Shown here: piece by piece, positions 1 to 13,045 of the stretch
Position numbering within the stretch: position 1 is the first letter of the stretch
Layout: each line of letters begins with the position of its first letter
DNA from: Leptodactylus fallax
Taxonomy: Eukaryota; Chordata; Amphibia; Anura; Leptodactylidae
Length of the DNA stretch: 64,000 nucleotides
Assembly: GCA_947044405.1 (NCBI GenBank)
Contig: CAMRHE010000077.1
Location: forward strand, 3,955,001-4,019,000
Reading direction: 5' to 3'
Translations under genes and position numbers: made by a program
Notes under the pieces: model-generated
What the model saw: the letters and a program-made list of their open reading frames with translations, nothing else
Database searches by the model: none
Told to the model about the DNA's origin: nothing

Positions 1-494
1 TTATATAAATATATAAATTTATATGAAGCTATATAAATATGCATGTGCATACAATTATGCATTTACTGCTATATAGATAAGCGAAGACATGTAAACAAAA
101 AAATGAACAAGTAATAGTATAAATGTAATATACGCAAAACAGTACATTCCTTTTGGTATTATATATATATATGCTTATTGTGATCATTGAAGAGGCACGT
201 ATGAGCCATCAGTGAATTATTAATCTATTAACGCACTGGAAATGAACCAAAACGTACAATATGTACATACAATATGCAAAATGCTTACCTTATTGCTCTA
301 GCCGTGTCCCACTTTCATAAAGTACATGAAAGGAAAGTTCCTCTAGATATACACACCCCGACTAAGAGGGATTGGTAATAATAATGGACTTCCTGGCTCC
401 CAACAAATATAAATAATTGTCAGAGTCTCACAATGAATTGATGGTATCTGATTGGTCACAATTATTGTATGTTGTGATTGGGTAGACCGGTAAT
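1..494. other. AT-rich non-coding DNA
   Basis: No reading frame, RNA gene or recognisable repeat could be supported here. The sequence is AT-rich and looks single-copy. It leads into the GATA microsatellite that follows. Confidence 0.5.
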
Positions 495-546
<52 letters not shown>

Positions 547-596
547 TTACAGAGATCATTTAAAATATAGATATTAGATAATTTAATAGATTACAT

Positions 597-633
<37 letters not shown>

Positions 634-820
634 GAATTTTGTAGATAGATAAACAGACACACTAATACATAGATAGTTGCATAGATAAATAATTTTATAT
701 AGATACTAAATAGATATTAGACAAGTAAATAGATAATTTTATAGACAGATACATAGATATTTTAACAGATAGATATTAGATAGACAGATATTATATAGAT
801 ACATAGATAGGTAGATGAAG
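495..820. repeat. (GATA)n microsatellite with degenerate flank
   Basis: An uninterrupted GATA tract (about 495-545) and a second one (about 600-633) are joined and followed by degraded ATAGA/ATTAGATA motifs to about 820. The layout suggests one long tetranucleotide array decaying by substitution and small deletions. Similar GATA/TATC tracts recur at 7.05-7.2, 8.23 and 55.24 kb. Confidence 0.95.
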
Positions 821-1428
821 CTATTTTGATGAAGTGGTACATTCATTTTTTAAATTGGTGTGAAATTTCAAATAACATAAATTTTCTTTTTTTATATAAA
901 AGTATACATCAGATCCAAATAACATACCTGTAGAATATGGAAAACAGTAGGGTAACTCATGTAACTTTCTCTTCTCTGCTGATGTTAAAATCACAAAATC
1001 TAGCAGTTTTTTTTTGCTTATTATGTTACAGGTTCCCACCTACCTTTTTTCTACAGGGTCTCATAAAACTTTTGAAGTGATCTCTCACTAACCAGATGCT
1101 GGCAGTTTTTGTAAATACATCATAAAGAATAGACTTAGATTGTTAATTTGTTAATATTTTATCAAGTATAAATATTTTATAACGTTTTTAGGGAAACTAC
1201 TGATACTAAATTATTAAGGTAGTCGTAGGGATGTCTGAATTATGCATACAATTAAGCACTTGTTGTTATAAATTGTGGGATTTACAGGGAGACCTCAAGT
1301 TGTGACTTGTCCTGCATACTGTACAATTAGATGAATGTTATTATTTATCTGTATCATATAAATGTTTCTTCGTTTTTATTTTTTCCATTTTTGCTGCTTA
1401 TATTTTCAATCTGTTCATTTGTGAAATT

Positions 1429-1434
1429 AATAAA
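1429..1434 (+). promoter_or_regulatory. possible polyadenylation signal AATAAA
   Basis: AATAAA is followed about 15-45 bases later by a T/GT-rich stretch (from about 1450), the arrangement expected of a cleavage and polyadenylation site. If real, it would end a plus-strand transcript whose body lies to the left. No upstream exon is visible, and AATAAA is frequent by chance in such AT-rich DNA, so this is only a candidate. Confidence 0.2.
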
Positions 1435-1937
1435 AGTTTTACTTGAACTAAAACTTGTGTCCGATTTTTGTTTTCTTGTTTTCTAATTGTGTAGTTTTAA
1501 ATCATAATTTTGCTTATTTATATTGACTTTTGTCACCAGTGAAAATTTTTTGTAAGAAATAACAGACTTCATCAACAACTTTTTTTTTTTTTTTTCATTC
1601 GACAACTTTTTAATTTTTTTTTTTTTACTATTCCTTGTCAATGTTTTAAATTATATATTTATTTAGGAGTTGTTATCCTAGTAAATTCTGAATAATACAT
1701 ATGAATGGAGGATATATTGAGCCCACAAGAGTATATAGCAGGATTCTTCTGGTTGTAAGTACTACTTCAATGTTTGTAGACAGCAATAAAATGTTTGTTA
1801 CAAAACAAATACCTGTCTGCAGATTATTGCTGGTTAAAGAATAATCCAAAAGAGCTGTTTCCTTCATGTGGATTCAAATTATCCTTTAACCTATCCTTGC
1901 ATTTTCCATTGCAATAATCCACACCATATTGCATTAA

Positions 1938-1940
<3 letters not shown>

Positions 1941-1989
<49 letters not shown>
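1941..1989. repeat. (TA)n microsatellite
   Basis: About 24 TA dinucleotides in a row, followed by a T-run and a second short TA stretch. No coding capacity. Confidence 0.95.
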
Positions 1990-1997
<8 letters not shown>

Positions 1998-4900
1998 TAT
2001 ATATATAAAATTTCAAAAGTTAATTTAGTGCTGCTTTCTAATGATTGTGGCATTGAAATACATTGTACATACCTGTCATATTTAATTGCTCATTCTGGGG
2101 CTGTTCAGACCTTTGTTTAAATTTTTTTGATAAATGAGATTTTCCTTACTGAAAAGTTTGGACTTTTTTTCTGCCCTCCCACTTACAATCCCAGGAGATT
2201 ATGGTTTGACAACATAAAAATACTTGGATTGCTTCTGGCATACATCATTTTTTATTTATGAAAGAAAGATTAATAGACTATCAACATGTGCTGATATAAA
2301 AAAAATTCAGTGTTTTTTCTCTATATGCCCTAAATGTATTTATAGGAACTTGAGAATGGTGAATAGAACTTTTTAGGAATGTTACTTTTTAGGAATGTAC
2401 TGTTACTTTGCTATTACTGTTGACAACAGAATATTGTTAACTGCGTATTTTCGCGAATACAAGCAGGTATTAATATGGATGCAAAGGACTAAACAAAACT
2501 ACCAACAATCCACATTTATTTCCAGGTATACATTCCATATAGAAACTACAGTTGTCAACATGTTTCCCCTTAAATGCTGCCACCTACTGGGATTCTAATG
2601 ACACTGCAAAGTATACTTCCTCTTTAAATCAAATTTTCCTTACTATATAAGCCTTCATATACAATGCTTAAATGCTGTTTTATTGTTTTCTGAAGTCCAG
2701 CAAATTGTCTATTTTATTTGCGATATTTACCATACAAAATGACTATTACCGCAGCATAGTAAATGTATTAAGTATATATATAAAGCAATGAATAAAACAT
2801 GGTTAGGTCACAATTATTTTGAAACTGTATTAAATTAAAAGTAATAGATATGAATATGAGATATATTTTTATAAGGAAATGACTAATCATTTTATTAAAA
2901 ATTAATTTTCTCTATTAAAAATATATGTAAATAACGAATATACTTTAATAATGCATTTGATCATTTTAAATGAATTGTTACACACACAGTGTATCATACA
3001 TTATATCAATATATATATCTTCTGGTTTTTATACTACAGTTTCTATAATGGCATGATGATTATGATGATTGATAGGATGCAGTTGGTTATATGTGATTGA
3101 TGATGCCCAGATTTGTCCTAGGAGTATACAACATTCAACATAACCCTCTCTGTGTAGCACGGCAAAATATGAAGGTGCTATATATGCAGCACAGAATAAA
3201 ATTAAATAGAATAAATAAATATATTATTAAATTATTTTATTGATAGTAAAATGTAATCAAATTTTTGCTATTTGACATATTTTTGAATTAATGCTGAAAT
3301 GCCAAGGCAGGGACAAGGCAGATGAGAGTTGGTTTAGCTTAGTGTAAAAAGTAATGTATAATGTACGCTTAATATTGTTAGGTTAGAATAAATCAATTAT
3401 TACTATAAATTAATAATTCTTAGTTTTTGGCCACACAGACACTGGACAAAGGTATAACATAGAACAGTGAACGTGTTCAATAGTCTCCACTGACACCACA
3501 GTGAAGATCCATCCACATTAAAAAGGATCTCCACACCTCTGGCCATATTTTGATGCTTCCAATTTATTAAACACTTCAGGAGATCTTCTAGAGTGAAAGG
3601 TTAATATTGATATCACTTATTTTCTCGAATATAAGTAATATAAATTTCTGCATTTTGGGATTTCGCAACTCATAGGTATTTTATGGGAAGTTTAAGTATG
3701 TCTCATCGCCTTAAGACAACCTCAATAAATACCTCACAAGTTTAAACTAATCTCTCTTTTGTCTTATAGTTTCCTTTGGTCATTGTTGTAGAGATTGCTG
3801 TAGATTTCCGAAGAGAGCCGTCTGATCTTAAAAAGCTTCTATTTACTAGGCTATAAAAACTGATGGTCAAAATAAAATTATTCTTCCAGAAAACCTTTTT
3901 GAAGATAATGAGACATACCTAGAAATGAATGGGATATTTTCTGGGTATAAAACTAATGTTTAGACGAAAATAAATAATATACTAAGAAATATTATTAATT
4001 GTATTAATTATTATTCTACTTTTAACAATAGCACATTGTTATAAACTTAATTTATTTACAAAAAGGTCTTCACCTACATGGAAAAGTAAAGACTCCTCTT
4101 ATACAAGGTAAAATAAATTGTCCCTAAATATATCACATCAATGTACATTAATAGATTTTGCATGTGTTGTAGGATAAATATAGTATAGTATAATAAAAAT
4201 AATACAATTAAAACATGTTCTTATAAATTCATAATGTTTTTAAATATATTTAATTTAAAAAAAAACTAAAATAGCAGCATATTAGATTATGTCTGCATAA
4301 TAAGAATTCTAAAATATTTTTATATTATGTGTTATACACAGGTAGGTTGATATATGGCTACAAGTATTTTTTTTTCTTTTATTCTTTATCATTTCATGAG
4401 AAGTACACGTTAGTATATTATAGTGACACTCAGCACATACAAAGAAATCCCAAAAGAGCATAACACAATAATTATAAACATATTATATTAACTCAACTAA
4501 TGATAAAATAAAATACAAGATAAATATACAAAAAAAATCAAATAATCCAGGAATCTGTAGCATGCAATTTATTGTACATTATATAATATATTAGTCTTTA
4601 TTTTAATATTACTAATAGCATAAAAATGAATATAATAACTTAATGCAAAACAATTAAACTGAAAATATTAGATTTATTAATTATATTAAATTTAGAAGTA
4701 TTTTAATATAATTAAATACACCATGCTAGAAATATTAAATATACACTTAGTTAATTGGTTATTTTTAGATAACTACATTTCATCACAAAGTAATATTATA
4801 TTATGTGTATTATGGAAGTAGCTGCAAATATTGGTATCATTTGTTTCACCATTACCTGAAGCAGAAGCTTGTGTATTTTGTATCTATGTAACTTTATATA

Positions 4901-5169
4901 TGATGATACTGATTGTTATTATCGCTATTATTAATGCTACTTTATTACTACAAATTTTATTATAGTACAATACTGTATATTTCAATTTTTTTCATTTTTT
5001 ACAACCATACGAATTTAAGTAACAATATTAATAACAAATAATGCTAATAATAATATGCTAAAACTAATAATAATATATCAATAATGAAAGCATGTTTATA
5101 TAAATATTAACTCTTCTATTGCTATTTTGATTGCCCAAATAATTTGATTAAAGTATTGATTTTAAAACA

Positions 5170-5172
<3 letters not shown>
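1990..5172. other. AT-rich non-coding stretch
   Basis: Very AT-rich DNA with stop codons in all frames. I recognise no transposon ends or RNA genes. A less AT-rich patch at about 3420-3600 looks single-copy but carries no motif I can name. Confidence 0.5.

Positions 5173-5208
<36 letters not shown>
5173..5208. repeat. (AT)n microsatellite
   Basis: About 18 AT dinucleotides in a row within AT-rich non-coding DNA. Confidence 0.95.
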
Positions 5209-5211
<3 letters not shown>

Positions 5212-5879
5212 ATCGAAGTGTATAATTATTTTTTTTTAACATGAAATCACAACAGAAAAAAAAGGCATGTTTGGTGAGTGATTTCTGGATAGACTTTGTA
5301 TATAATGATCACAGTTGTAATATTTAAAATTTATCAATAATCAAAAAATAAATCAAAATTTACTATGACATGTCATGTCAGTGAAGTTTAGATGATGTGA
5401 TAATGAAATTAAGGAGGGTAATAATGTCTTTTTTTATCTCACTTTATATATCATATTATCTTATTATATATCATTTTGTTGCAATCATCTTTGATGATTC
5501 TAACAATATATTATATGTTTATAAGGTGCCTCTATTAAAATATGAAATAACATTCTGAAATATATGCAACATGTCATAGCAAAACCAAACAAGAGATAAT
5601 TATATTGATTAGACTACACCGAGCTGAAGCTATACACACTGTACTAGAAATTCCTGTGTTATGTACAGTGTGTTAAAGTGATATTTATATGGTATTTTAG
5701 ATAATGATGTTATAAGATAGCAGGAGATATATATAAACTTAAGTTTCAGATATGACTATGGGGTAAGAGTATTTAATATGATTCACATATATTCATGTAG
5801 ACATCAATTACTTACTAATATATGTAGGTCTGTTATTGCACTCTGTTATTTCACCCTTCACTGTTGATAAATTTTAGAT

Positions 5880-6330
5880 CGAGCGCCAAAGAGGCGTTCC
5901 TAAAGTCATGCCTCCATATAGTAATCCATCAGCTTTCCTTGCAGCTCAGTTAACACTGTGAAAGTGCCTGGTGTTTCTGCTCCTCCCTCCTGCCATTTAC
6001 CAGTCAGATTCCTCCCTCTCTACAGCCCATTAATGAATATTTACCATTAATATGCTAATCTCACCGGTGAGTCAGTTTACAATACATTTACTGATAATAC
6101 TTACCCTTCCCTAAGAAACACTGTCCTTCTCTGTCATTGCCCTCAGCTTGCACAAAGATCAACAGTGAAGTGTGCTGCTAAAGTCAGAGAGAGAATCAAA
6201 GTGAATAAGCAAGCCCACCCGTCAGGCTGGTAGACCCCCTCCCTCCCTGTCTGCTGGACTTTTCTTTATCACTCTTATACCAATGCACATAAAAGTAATT
6301 AGTTTTAACCCCTTTATCGCCTCCCTACTT
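5880..6330. promoter_or_regulatory. candidate conserved regulatory element
   Basis: This block is clearly richer in G and C than its AT-rich surroundings and has no long open frame or transposon ends. Its core (about 6029-6075) packs several ATTA/TAAT homeodomain-type sites, an octamer-like ATGCTAAT (6052-6059) and the palindrome ACCGGT (about 6062-6067). Clustered homeodomain and POU sites in single-copy DNA of a gene-poor region are typical of developmental enhancers. The function is inferred from composition and motifs only. Confidence 0.35.
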
Positions 6331-7051
6331 GCTAGCAGCAAGCAATATGAGAGTCTTCAGCTCTTATTGTAGATCTACCTGCATTAGATATAGTCTCCCT
6401 GCAGACTACTATCAGGTAGCAGGTTTTTTATGTACTTGCTATGACATCCATAGTATGTGTAGTGAAGAAAAAGCATTAAAACTGTTACCTTGAGTTTCTT
6501 CTATAACATATTGCTGTCATTAAGGATTTCGGATTAAGATTAATATTCTTTCTGTAGTAGTAAAATACTATTTTTGAACAATGCTTATAATTATAATTTT
6601 TTCACACTCTATTTATGGGTGCCAGTTTTTACAAGTATAATGTTAAAAGTAGTTTTACACTTTTTATTAATATTTTACTGTTATGACTTTTTGTGTTTAA
6701 TTACATTTTTCCAATTAATTTCAGACTTACTTTAAAATAATACATTCTAGAAGTCACAAAAGTAAAAATGAACATTACAATATCTTCTAGATATTCAGAA
6801 TGATGATATGTTGTAGAACTCTTCATGATAGGTACTAATGTATTCTGGTGTAAAAATATTTGGAGAAGATAAGATATCTGTAGTCTATTGTATATAGATA
6901 TTTCCTATATCATCCTCAGCAGCACAGAAGGGATTTGTGTGGTACTCAAGGAAAGAAAAATTGAAGGAAACCTCAGTTTTTACTTTCATATTTCTTTGCA
7001 GCACATATTCCCTTCAGTGCTGCTTTCAGACTCAAGGAAGGTAACATTTTC

Positions 7052-7157
7052 ACTATCTATCTATGTATCTATCTATCTACTCTTACAATAAATCTACCAA
7101 TATAATAATGATATTATTAATAATATAAAATAATTAATAAGTTTTATGTAATTAATA

Positions 7158-7198
<41 letters not shown>

Positions 7199-7200
7199 CA
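7052..7200. repeat. (CTAT)n microsatellite, two blocks
   Basis: A short interrupted TATC/CTAT tract (about 7052-7080) and a longer pure one (about 7157-7200) are separated by about 75 bases of AT-rich DNA. A phrase around 7230-7280 partly repeats the sequence between the blocks, which suggests a local duplication. Confidence 0.9.
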
Positions 7201-7401
7201 TCCAACCTATTGCAGAATGTAATTTCCTATTGCAGAATCTACCAGTATAATAATAATAGTATTAATAATATAGAATAATTATTTTATATTATTAATAATA
7301 TTATCATTAATATATTATTATATGTTTACATTACATTATGTATAATATAATATAAATAATAGTGTAGACATGTGTGCCACCATACATATATACACCCCCC
7401 C

Positions 7402-7402
<1 letters not shown>

Positions 7403-7439
<37 letters not shown>
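7403..7439. repeat. (AT)n microsatellite
   Basis: About 18 AT dinucleotides preceded by a short C-run. Confidence 0.95.
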
Positions 7440-7444
<5 letters not shown>

Positions 7445-8230
7445 CAGCTATTCATAAGATAGTTATGAACTTTTATTCTGCTACTTCCATTAACAGCTTC
7501 TCTGAATATAATTCAGATCTGAGAAAATATAAAGGCAAATGCCAGATCTTACCTACTGATAAGGTGCGACATTGATGACTTGGATATTTTACAGATCTTT
7601 AGCAGTGGTCTTCCTGTAGACTGAAAAGAATATACACAGAACGTCCTGGTTGCACCAATTTCTATAGCTGCTGCCAGCGCACATCATTCATTAAAGCACT
7701 GTGCTAAAATGACAGATGAAATCAATTGTAAGTCATACATAATATCTATAGTATTGGATGTAGATATAACATTGTATACTTTATGTTATTGCAAAGGGAT
7801 CTGCAGATACATACTGTGGCTTTTGTACTAGTCTACCTGTCTGTACTTAATCCGATTTCAGAATAATTGAATGACTAAGAAGCACAGTGAGAAGAATAGC
7901 AACAAGATAACATCTTGCACATCTATCATCTACCATATATCTATCTTCTATTTATCTATCTATTTATCTATCTATGAATGTTATTGTCTATATATCTATA
8001 TATAATCTATATCATATTGATCTAGCTACTGTAGTCATGTGGGATAACTCTTTATATGTAAGTTTTATTTTTTGAAGAGACATGTTATTACTTATACAAT
8101 GATTTCAATACATTCCTGAATGCTATTAATGTTTCATATATTCATAGAAATATATAGTTGTAAAAAATTTTAAAAAATGGGACTTTAAAATAGCTATACA
8201 ATGTGATATTTAAGTTACCATGCTAAATGG

Positions 8231-8241
8231 ATGGATAGATA

Positions 8242-8286
<45 letters not shown>
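8231..8286. repeat. (GATA)n microsatellite
   Basis: About 13 GATA units with one early interruption. A degenerate CTAT-rich stretch also lies upstream at about 7920-7990. Confidence 0.95.
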
Positions 8287-8984
8287 CAGATAATATGTAC
8301 CTAGATATATGCACTATATACTAAGCATATCCACTGTATACAGTTTTATTACCTTTTTTTTCATTTATAAATCTGGAGACGTAAGAGCCAGAGTTGAAGT
8401 GGAATGAAACATATTAGATGTCGAACAGGCAAGAAAATGATTGACACTCTCCACTTACTCGCAGGATCATGGTTTCATAACCTTGAACAGAAGGCAAGGT
8501 CACATAATTATCACAACTTTACAAATGGACGTTTCACTGTACAACATAATCCTAAAATGTATAATGTGACAATGCAGCGATGGAGACATGCAGCTATTTA
8601 CTAACACACGTTTCTCCTTCCACTACAGCTCTCATGAAGAATAATTACTCATGGTTTCCTCTACATCACAAATCGTTTCAACTGATGTTGTCCAGTCAGA
8701 GGTAATACTCCTGTCTCTATTCACAACCCCTTAGGAAAAGGCAGCCAAATGGTCCAATTCATTGAAATATAGTCTATAATTGCTGCTACTCTAAACATCT
8801 AAACAGGATGTGTTTTACCCTGTAATGGATTTCTATCATTCACAAATACAATGAAATGTGTGTTCTAAAGTATCTAATGGTAGGTACCATGAATGAAATA
8901 AACGCACAGCACTAAATCTTTCTTGTGGGATGGCATTTACATGTAGAAAAGTGCAACAATCTCAAGCGTGTAGCTTTAGAGTTA

Positions 8985-9085
8985 GTGTAAAACTACAAAT
9001 CCCACCATGTCCTGACAAGTTTCTAACCTGTATGCCTTGACAGTCACAGCTGGAGCCACAGGTTGCAGACAATTGGTACAGTGAT
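8985..9085. repeat. dispersed ACTACAA-type repeat fragment
   Basis: The stretch opens with an 'actacaaatcccaccatg' phrase and contains a CAGCTGGAG motif about 65 bases later. The same family appears in the opposite sense at 12479-12536. In amphibian DNA this resembles a short palindromic repeat (actacaa...cagctgg). That identification is from memory. Only one arm is well kept here. Confidence 0.5.
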
Positions 9086-9944
9086 GGCAGGGCTCTTGCC
9101 CATACATACGGTAATATATAAGAAATTTGTCTTATGATTAAATTTTCTATCCATTGAGTATGAGATCCTTAATCAGTTTATCATCTTATAAAGGTATTAC
9201 TCATGTAATAACAGGGGATAGGGAGGGTTAATGCTAGCTTGGTGGTGGTCTGATGGCTGCGACCCTCAACGATCACAAGAACAGAAGTCCCAAGCCCCCT
9301 TTTCAATGGACTAGTGGTCAAATATGCACATTACTGTGAATTTAAAGTGTATCATCAGTAAAGGTCCGACCATATCTAGTAGATAGTGGATATCTTATTA
9401 TTACAGGAATACCCTTTTATGCAATGTAATCTATGCATTGAAATCTCCATACTATATGAAGAGATTATTTCAAAGTACTGATGAGCAAAGTTTATTATAT
9501 GGAGATTTTAATAGATTTTGTATAAATTTCTTATGTTTTGTAATGATTCTAATAATATACTGCCACCAGATTCAGATCAGACAGCAATTTTTAATAACAT
9601 ACATATCTATTAAGGCCATTGGGTGACAGGGGGATAGCAACAAACCACTCAGCATTGCCCATGGTATTTAGTTACAAAGCAGTGAATTGACTCTTCAACC
9701 TGGGTAAAGGTAAGCCCTAGATATGAGGCAATACAAGGGGCCATGTATGTCAGTTTTCTGGTGCACAATACATAGCTCAATTCTTGGAGCACAACATTTT
9801 TAAGCAAGAAAATTAAGACTTTTGGTATTTTTTAAAAAGTGGGTGGAGAAGGTGGGGCCAGGGACACCTTAGCCAAAAGATTTACTATAACTTGCACCAG
9901 AAAACTGGCACATGTTATAGCTGAATTCCTTGTGACCAGCACCT

Positions 9945-10510
9945 CCTGAGATGTGCCAGAATTATTAAGAAGTCACTCCAGTAGATGGGTGGCACAGAAA
10001 GTGTAGTAAAAAAAGATGCAACAAATTCATCAAATATTGGGGCTGATTTATAGCCCCTTTTGTAGCCACTTTTTTTTTTTCTAGTGTGGCGTTTTGTGAC
10101 AAATGAATTAAAATGTCACATCGTTTGTCATGCTTCACGTTCCAGAGTTTACAAAGGATTTTTAGTGCATTTTTCAGAATCAAGTTAGAAGTGGAGTGTG
10201 CTTGCGCTAAAGTCGCCAATGGTGAAATATGTGTGCACCTACGTGCCACCAAAACTATACCCACATTACAAGTCACTTCTGAAAAAGGTGGCTTCAGTGC
10301 TAATCTAAAAAAAAAAAAAAAAAAAAAATTAGGCACAATCAATAAAAACATTAAAAACATTGCAAAAAATAAAATAAAACCCCTAAATTCTGGTGCAAAG
10401 GCAATGATAAATGGTCCCAGTTGTACGAAATTTTATAAATTTGGCACAAATTACAGCAATGCTAATTGACTTTTTAAAGTCCTCCCCATGATAAATCTGT
10501 CCCGTCGTGC
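9945..10510. repeat. degenerate MITE cluster of the 'gatttat / tggtgcaa' type
   Basis: The left part carries 'tgccagaattattaag', followed by 'ggggctgatttatagcc' near 10040. The right part ends in 'gataaatctgtcc' near 10490, in inverted orientation. Phrases such as 'ataaatttggcac' and 'tctggtgcaaag' recur in other MITE fragments at 14.2, 14.9, 41.0, 50.9 and 63.0 kb. A 23-A run lies at about 10307-10328. Frames here are artefacts of the repeat. Exact boundaries could not be fixed. Confidence 0.5.
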
Positions 10511-11673
10511 GTGTGTGCACAGGTATATGCACATATATTAATAGCATTGGTCCTTTCTCCCTATGGAAAGGACTCAATCAGTAATGTTTGCATTACATGT
10601 AAATACCATTTTGAAGCAAATGACTGGGCCCAGATGTGAGTGATTTCTAGATAGGTTTCAGTGGGTGACTTTGACAGTCCTCTTGAAAGAATAATGTATT
10701 TTTATAAATTGGTTTTGACCTCCTGTGTGGTTTCACTTGATTGTGTCCAGATAAGAATGTCTTCACGGAGCGGCTGAGGTTGGGGCGGCTTGTTTACAGC
10801 TGTAGGAATTAAACCATTTATTCGCCATGAACTCTCAGGCCCTAATCAATGGACCTCACTGCACAAAGTCAAACAGAATCAGATACTCCATGATTTTTAT
10901 TACAATCACACACAATCATTTACATACCTAACAAATGTAATGAGACCTGAAAGTGGCTGCCTCCAAACCTTGACAACTGAGCCATTAAAGCTGGAACAGG
11001 TAATTATTGATGAACTTTGCTTTACAGTTACCTAAAGACAAATATGACCAGCTGAAATAGAGATTGTGCTGAAGATGCTTTAAAAGCGGGCAGTAAAATC
11101 CATACGGGTTACTCATCTTCACGGCTCTAAGGATATGTATTATATACATTTCACCTACTCGTGTCCTGCAAAATGCTCAATTAGATAAACAGGATTATGT
11201 ACAGTGCATTTCTCAGTTATAGGAGATGACACCATGACGCATACACCTGAAGCTTATATTGTACTGGGTAGAGGAGTAGGTACAAGGGAGACAGCTGTCC
11301 TTGTTGGAAGCTATTGCAGGACACGAGTGCAACAAGTTGCACAATTCTTGTTTTTAGCCTAATCTATGACTACTGTACTGATTTCATATAATTTTCACCA
11401 AGCAGAAACACCAAGTAAATGAATAGATAACATATGTAATAACTGGCTGAAGTAGATAACTAAAACTAGTAAAAAAATCTATTTTTGCTAGAAGAGTCCC
11501 CTGATGATAATCTTATCACAGGCTAGCCACTGTGTAGGCCTCTCCATTCCCTTGTATGGAACTTCCAAAAATAAGTAGCCTTGGCTATTTTTGTAAGTCT
11601 TGCACAAGTGAAGAGAGAGACCCGCGTGCATGGCCCTCTTTTCTTTCGCTGCAACCACAAACAATGCCAGGGC

Positions 11674-12017
11674 GGCCGGGGCCCCACGTGGCGTAAACGC
11701 AGTGGTTTGCCCACAGCTGAAATGCAGCAGAAAAAGAAATGGCATTTTCCAGGCACAGCAAAGTGTATGGGATTCTAGCGAATCCTATCTCCACTATGTG
11801 GAAAAATATGTGCAATGGACACGCTGCGATTTCCAAAACCATAGTGGTTTTGGAAATCACAGCATGTCAATAATACGAACGGAAACGCTGGTGGTTTCCC
11901 TATAGGTATAATTGAAGAAGAAAGTCCGCAGAGGAAACCTCTGCGAACTTTCTGTGAAAAGCGCTGCGGGAAAAAACGTGATGTATTTGCTGCAGGACAC
12001 TACGTGGGGCCTTAGCC
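11674..12017. mobile_element. GGCCCCAC-family MITE, full length, aged
   Basis: The left end reads 'ggccggggccccacgtggcg' and the right end is the inverted 'cacgtggggccttagcc' at about 12002-12017. The interior holds family landmarks: an inverted pair 'tttccaaaaccatagtgg' / 'ccactatggttttggaaa' near 11830-11855, 'cctataggtataattgaag' and the paired 'gaaagtccgcagagg' / 'cctctgcgaactttc'. There is no coding capacity. Clean copies of this family are flanked by TTA; here the flank has mutated. Confidence 0.8.
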
Positions 12018-12332
12018 GGAATCAGACATTTATGGCATATGCTCTGGATATAGCCATTAATGCCCAGGATGGGAATAGCCCTTTAAGGGACTGTGTGAGG
12101 ATATATGCAGGTATGCATCTTTAAAGGCTATTCTGTTTTTTTAACTCCTATGGTGGCACTTCAGCCAATTTGTGGCTGATCAGTGATGGTATGATTAAAT
12201 GGAACATCAACACTTGGCTGATGCACCCAAGTCTGCTGGATCCCCCACCAAAGAGACAGGTGAGAATGCAAAGTTTATTATTTTAAGCCTAACTTGGGGT
12301 TAAAAAAAAAAGAAATGAAACACCCCTGTAAC

Positions 12333-12478
12333 TCTAAGGCCCCACGTTGCAGAAACACAGCTCTTTTTGTTGCAGATTTTGCTTCAGTTTTTTGAGCCAA
12401 AGTCAGGAGTGGATTGAGCAGAAGGTAGAAGTATGAAAGCTTTCTATATATTTCCCGTTCCTTTTGTAGCCATTCTTG
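12333..12478. mobile_element. GGCCCCAC-family MITE, left half only
   Basis: This copy begins 'ctaaggccccacgttgcag' and matches the arm of the copy at 16049-16255, including 'tttttgagccaaagtcagg' and 'cctatatatttccc'-like phrases. It breaks off at about 12478, where a different dispersed repeat starts. The right arm is missing. Confidence 0.75.
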
Positions 12479-12536
12479 GGTGTTGTAGTTTCACAGCAGC
12501 TGGAGTGCCGATGGTTGCTGACCCCTGCTATAGAAG
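12479..12536. repeat. GTTGTAGT...CAGCTGGAG repeat fragment
   Basis: This contains 'gttgtagtttcacagcagct' followed by a TGACCCCTG phrase. It is the opposite-sense relative of the fragment at 8985-9085. It sits between two GGCCCCAC MITEs. Confidence 0.5.
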
Positions 12537-12545
12537 GATCCTTTA

Positions 12546-12771
12546 GAGTAAGACCCCATGTTGCAGAAATGCAGTGGTTTTTTTCGCAGATTTTGCTGTG
12601 GTTTTTTTTTTTTGAGCAAAAATCAAGAGTGACTTGAAAAGGAATGAAAAATATAAAAGGCATCTCTTACACGTTACCCTTCTGTTAAATCCATTCCTGA
12701 CTTTGGCTCAAACAAACGCAGGAAAATCTGCAACAGAAAACGCTGCATTTCCGCAACGTGGGGACTTAGCC
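12546..12771. mobile_element. GGCCCCAC-family MITE with TTA duplication
   Basis: A 226-bp palindromic element. The left end is 'gagtaagaccccatgttgc' and the right end is the inverted 'gcaacgtggggacttagcc'. It is flanked on both sides by TTA (12543-12545 and 12772-12774). The arms carry inverted copies of 'caaaaatcaagagtgactt' and 'tcctgactttggctc'. A 3-bp TWA duplication points to a PIF/Harbinger-type transposase acting in trans. Confidence 0.85.
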
Positions 12772-13045
12772 TTATTTGGGATTGACGTTTTAAGAGTACA
12801 TAATATGGCACCTATTTGTAAGAACCAAATTGTGTCATGTTTTGTTGCATTTGACATGACAGACAATGCCATAAACCTGCCAAAGCTACATGGCTTGATG
12901 GCACAATCTCTACCAGTCAGCACCGAGAGCTAATGCCCTGCCACACCGTAGAGTTACAAGCTTGTATAACAGTGCACTCATATCTTATGCTATGTAATTC
13001 TGGTAGGGCCCAGCAACAGGTTGTGCAGTAAGGACCTTTCACTAA

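Noticed and set aside
7372..7575. Open frames rich in tyrosine and isoleucine here and at 19.57-20.17, 23.73-24.02 and 37.38-37.73 kb
   Set aside because: They are translations of TA and CA microsatellites with no domain; the repeat explains the open frame.
8404..8604. A 66-codon plus-strand frame considered as a possible exon
   Set aside because: Composition looks random, there is no homology I recognise, and no convincing splice acceptor or donor.
9965..10469. Overlapping frames of 118 and 131 codons on both strands
   Set aside because: They lie in a degenerate MITE cluster containing a poly-A/T run; no domain and no coding bias on either strand.
11488..12933. Several frames of 65-99 codons on both strands
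   Set aside because: All fall in or next to GGCCCCAC palindromes, which keep frames open on both strands by symmetry.
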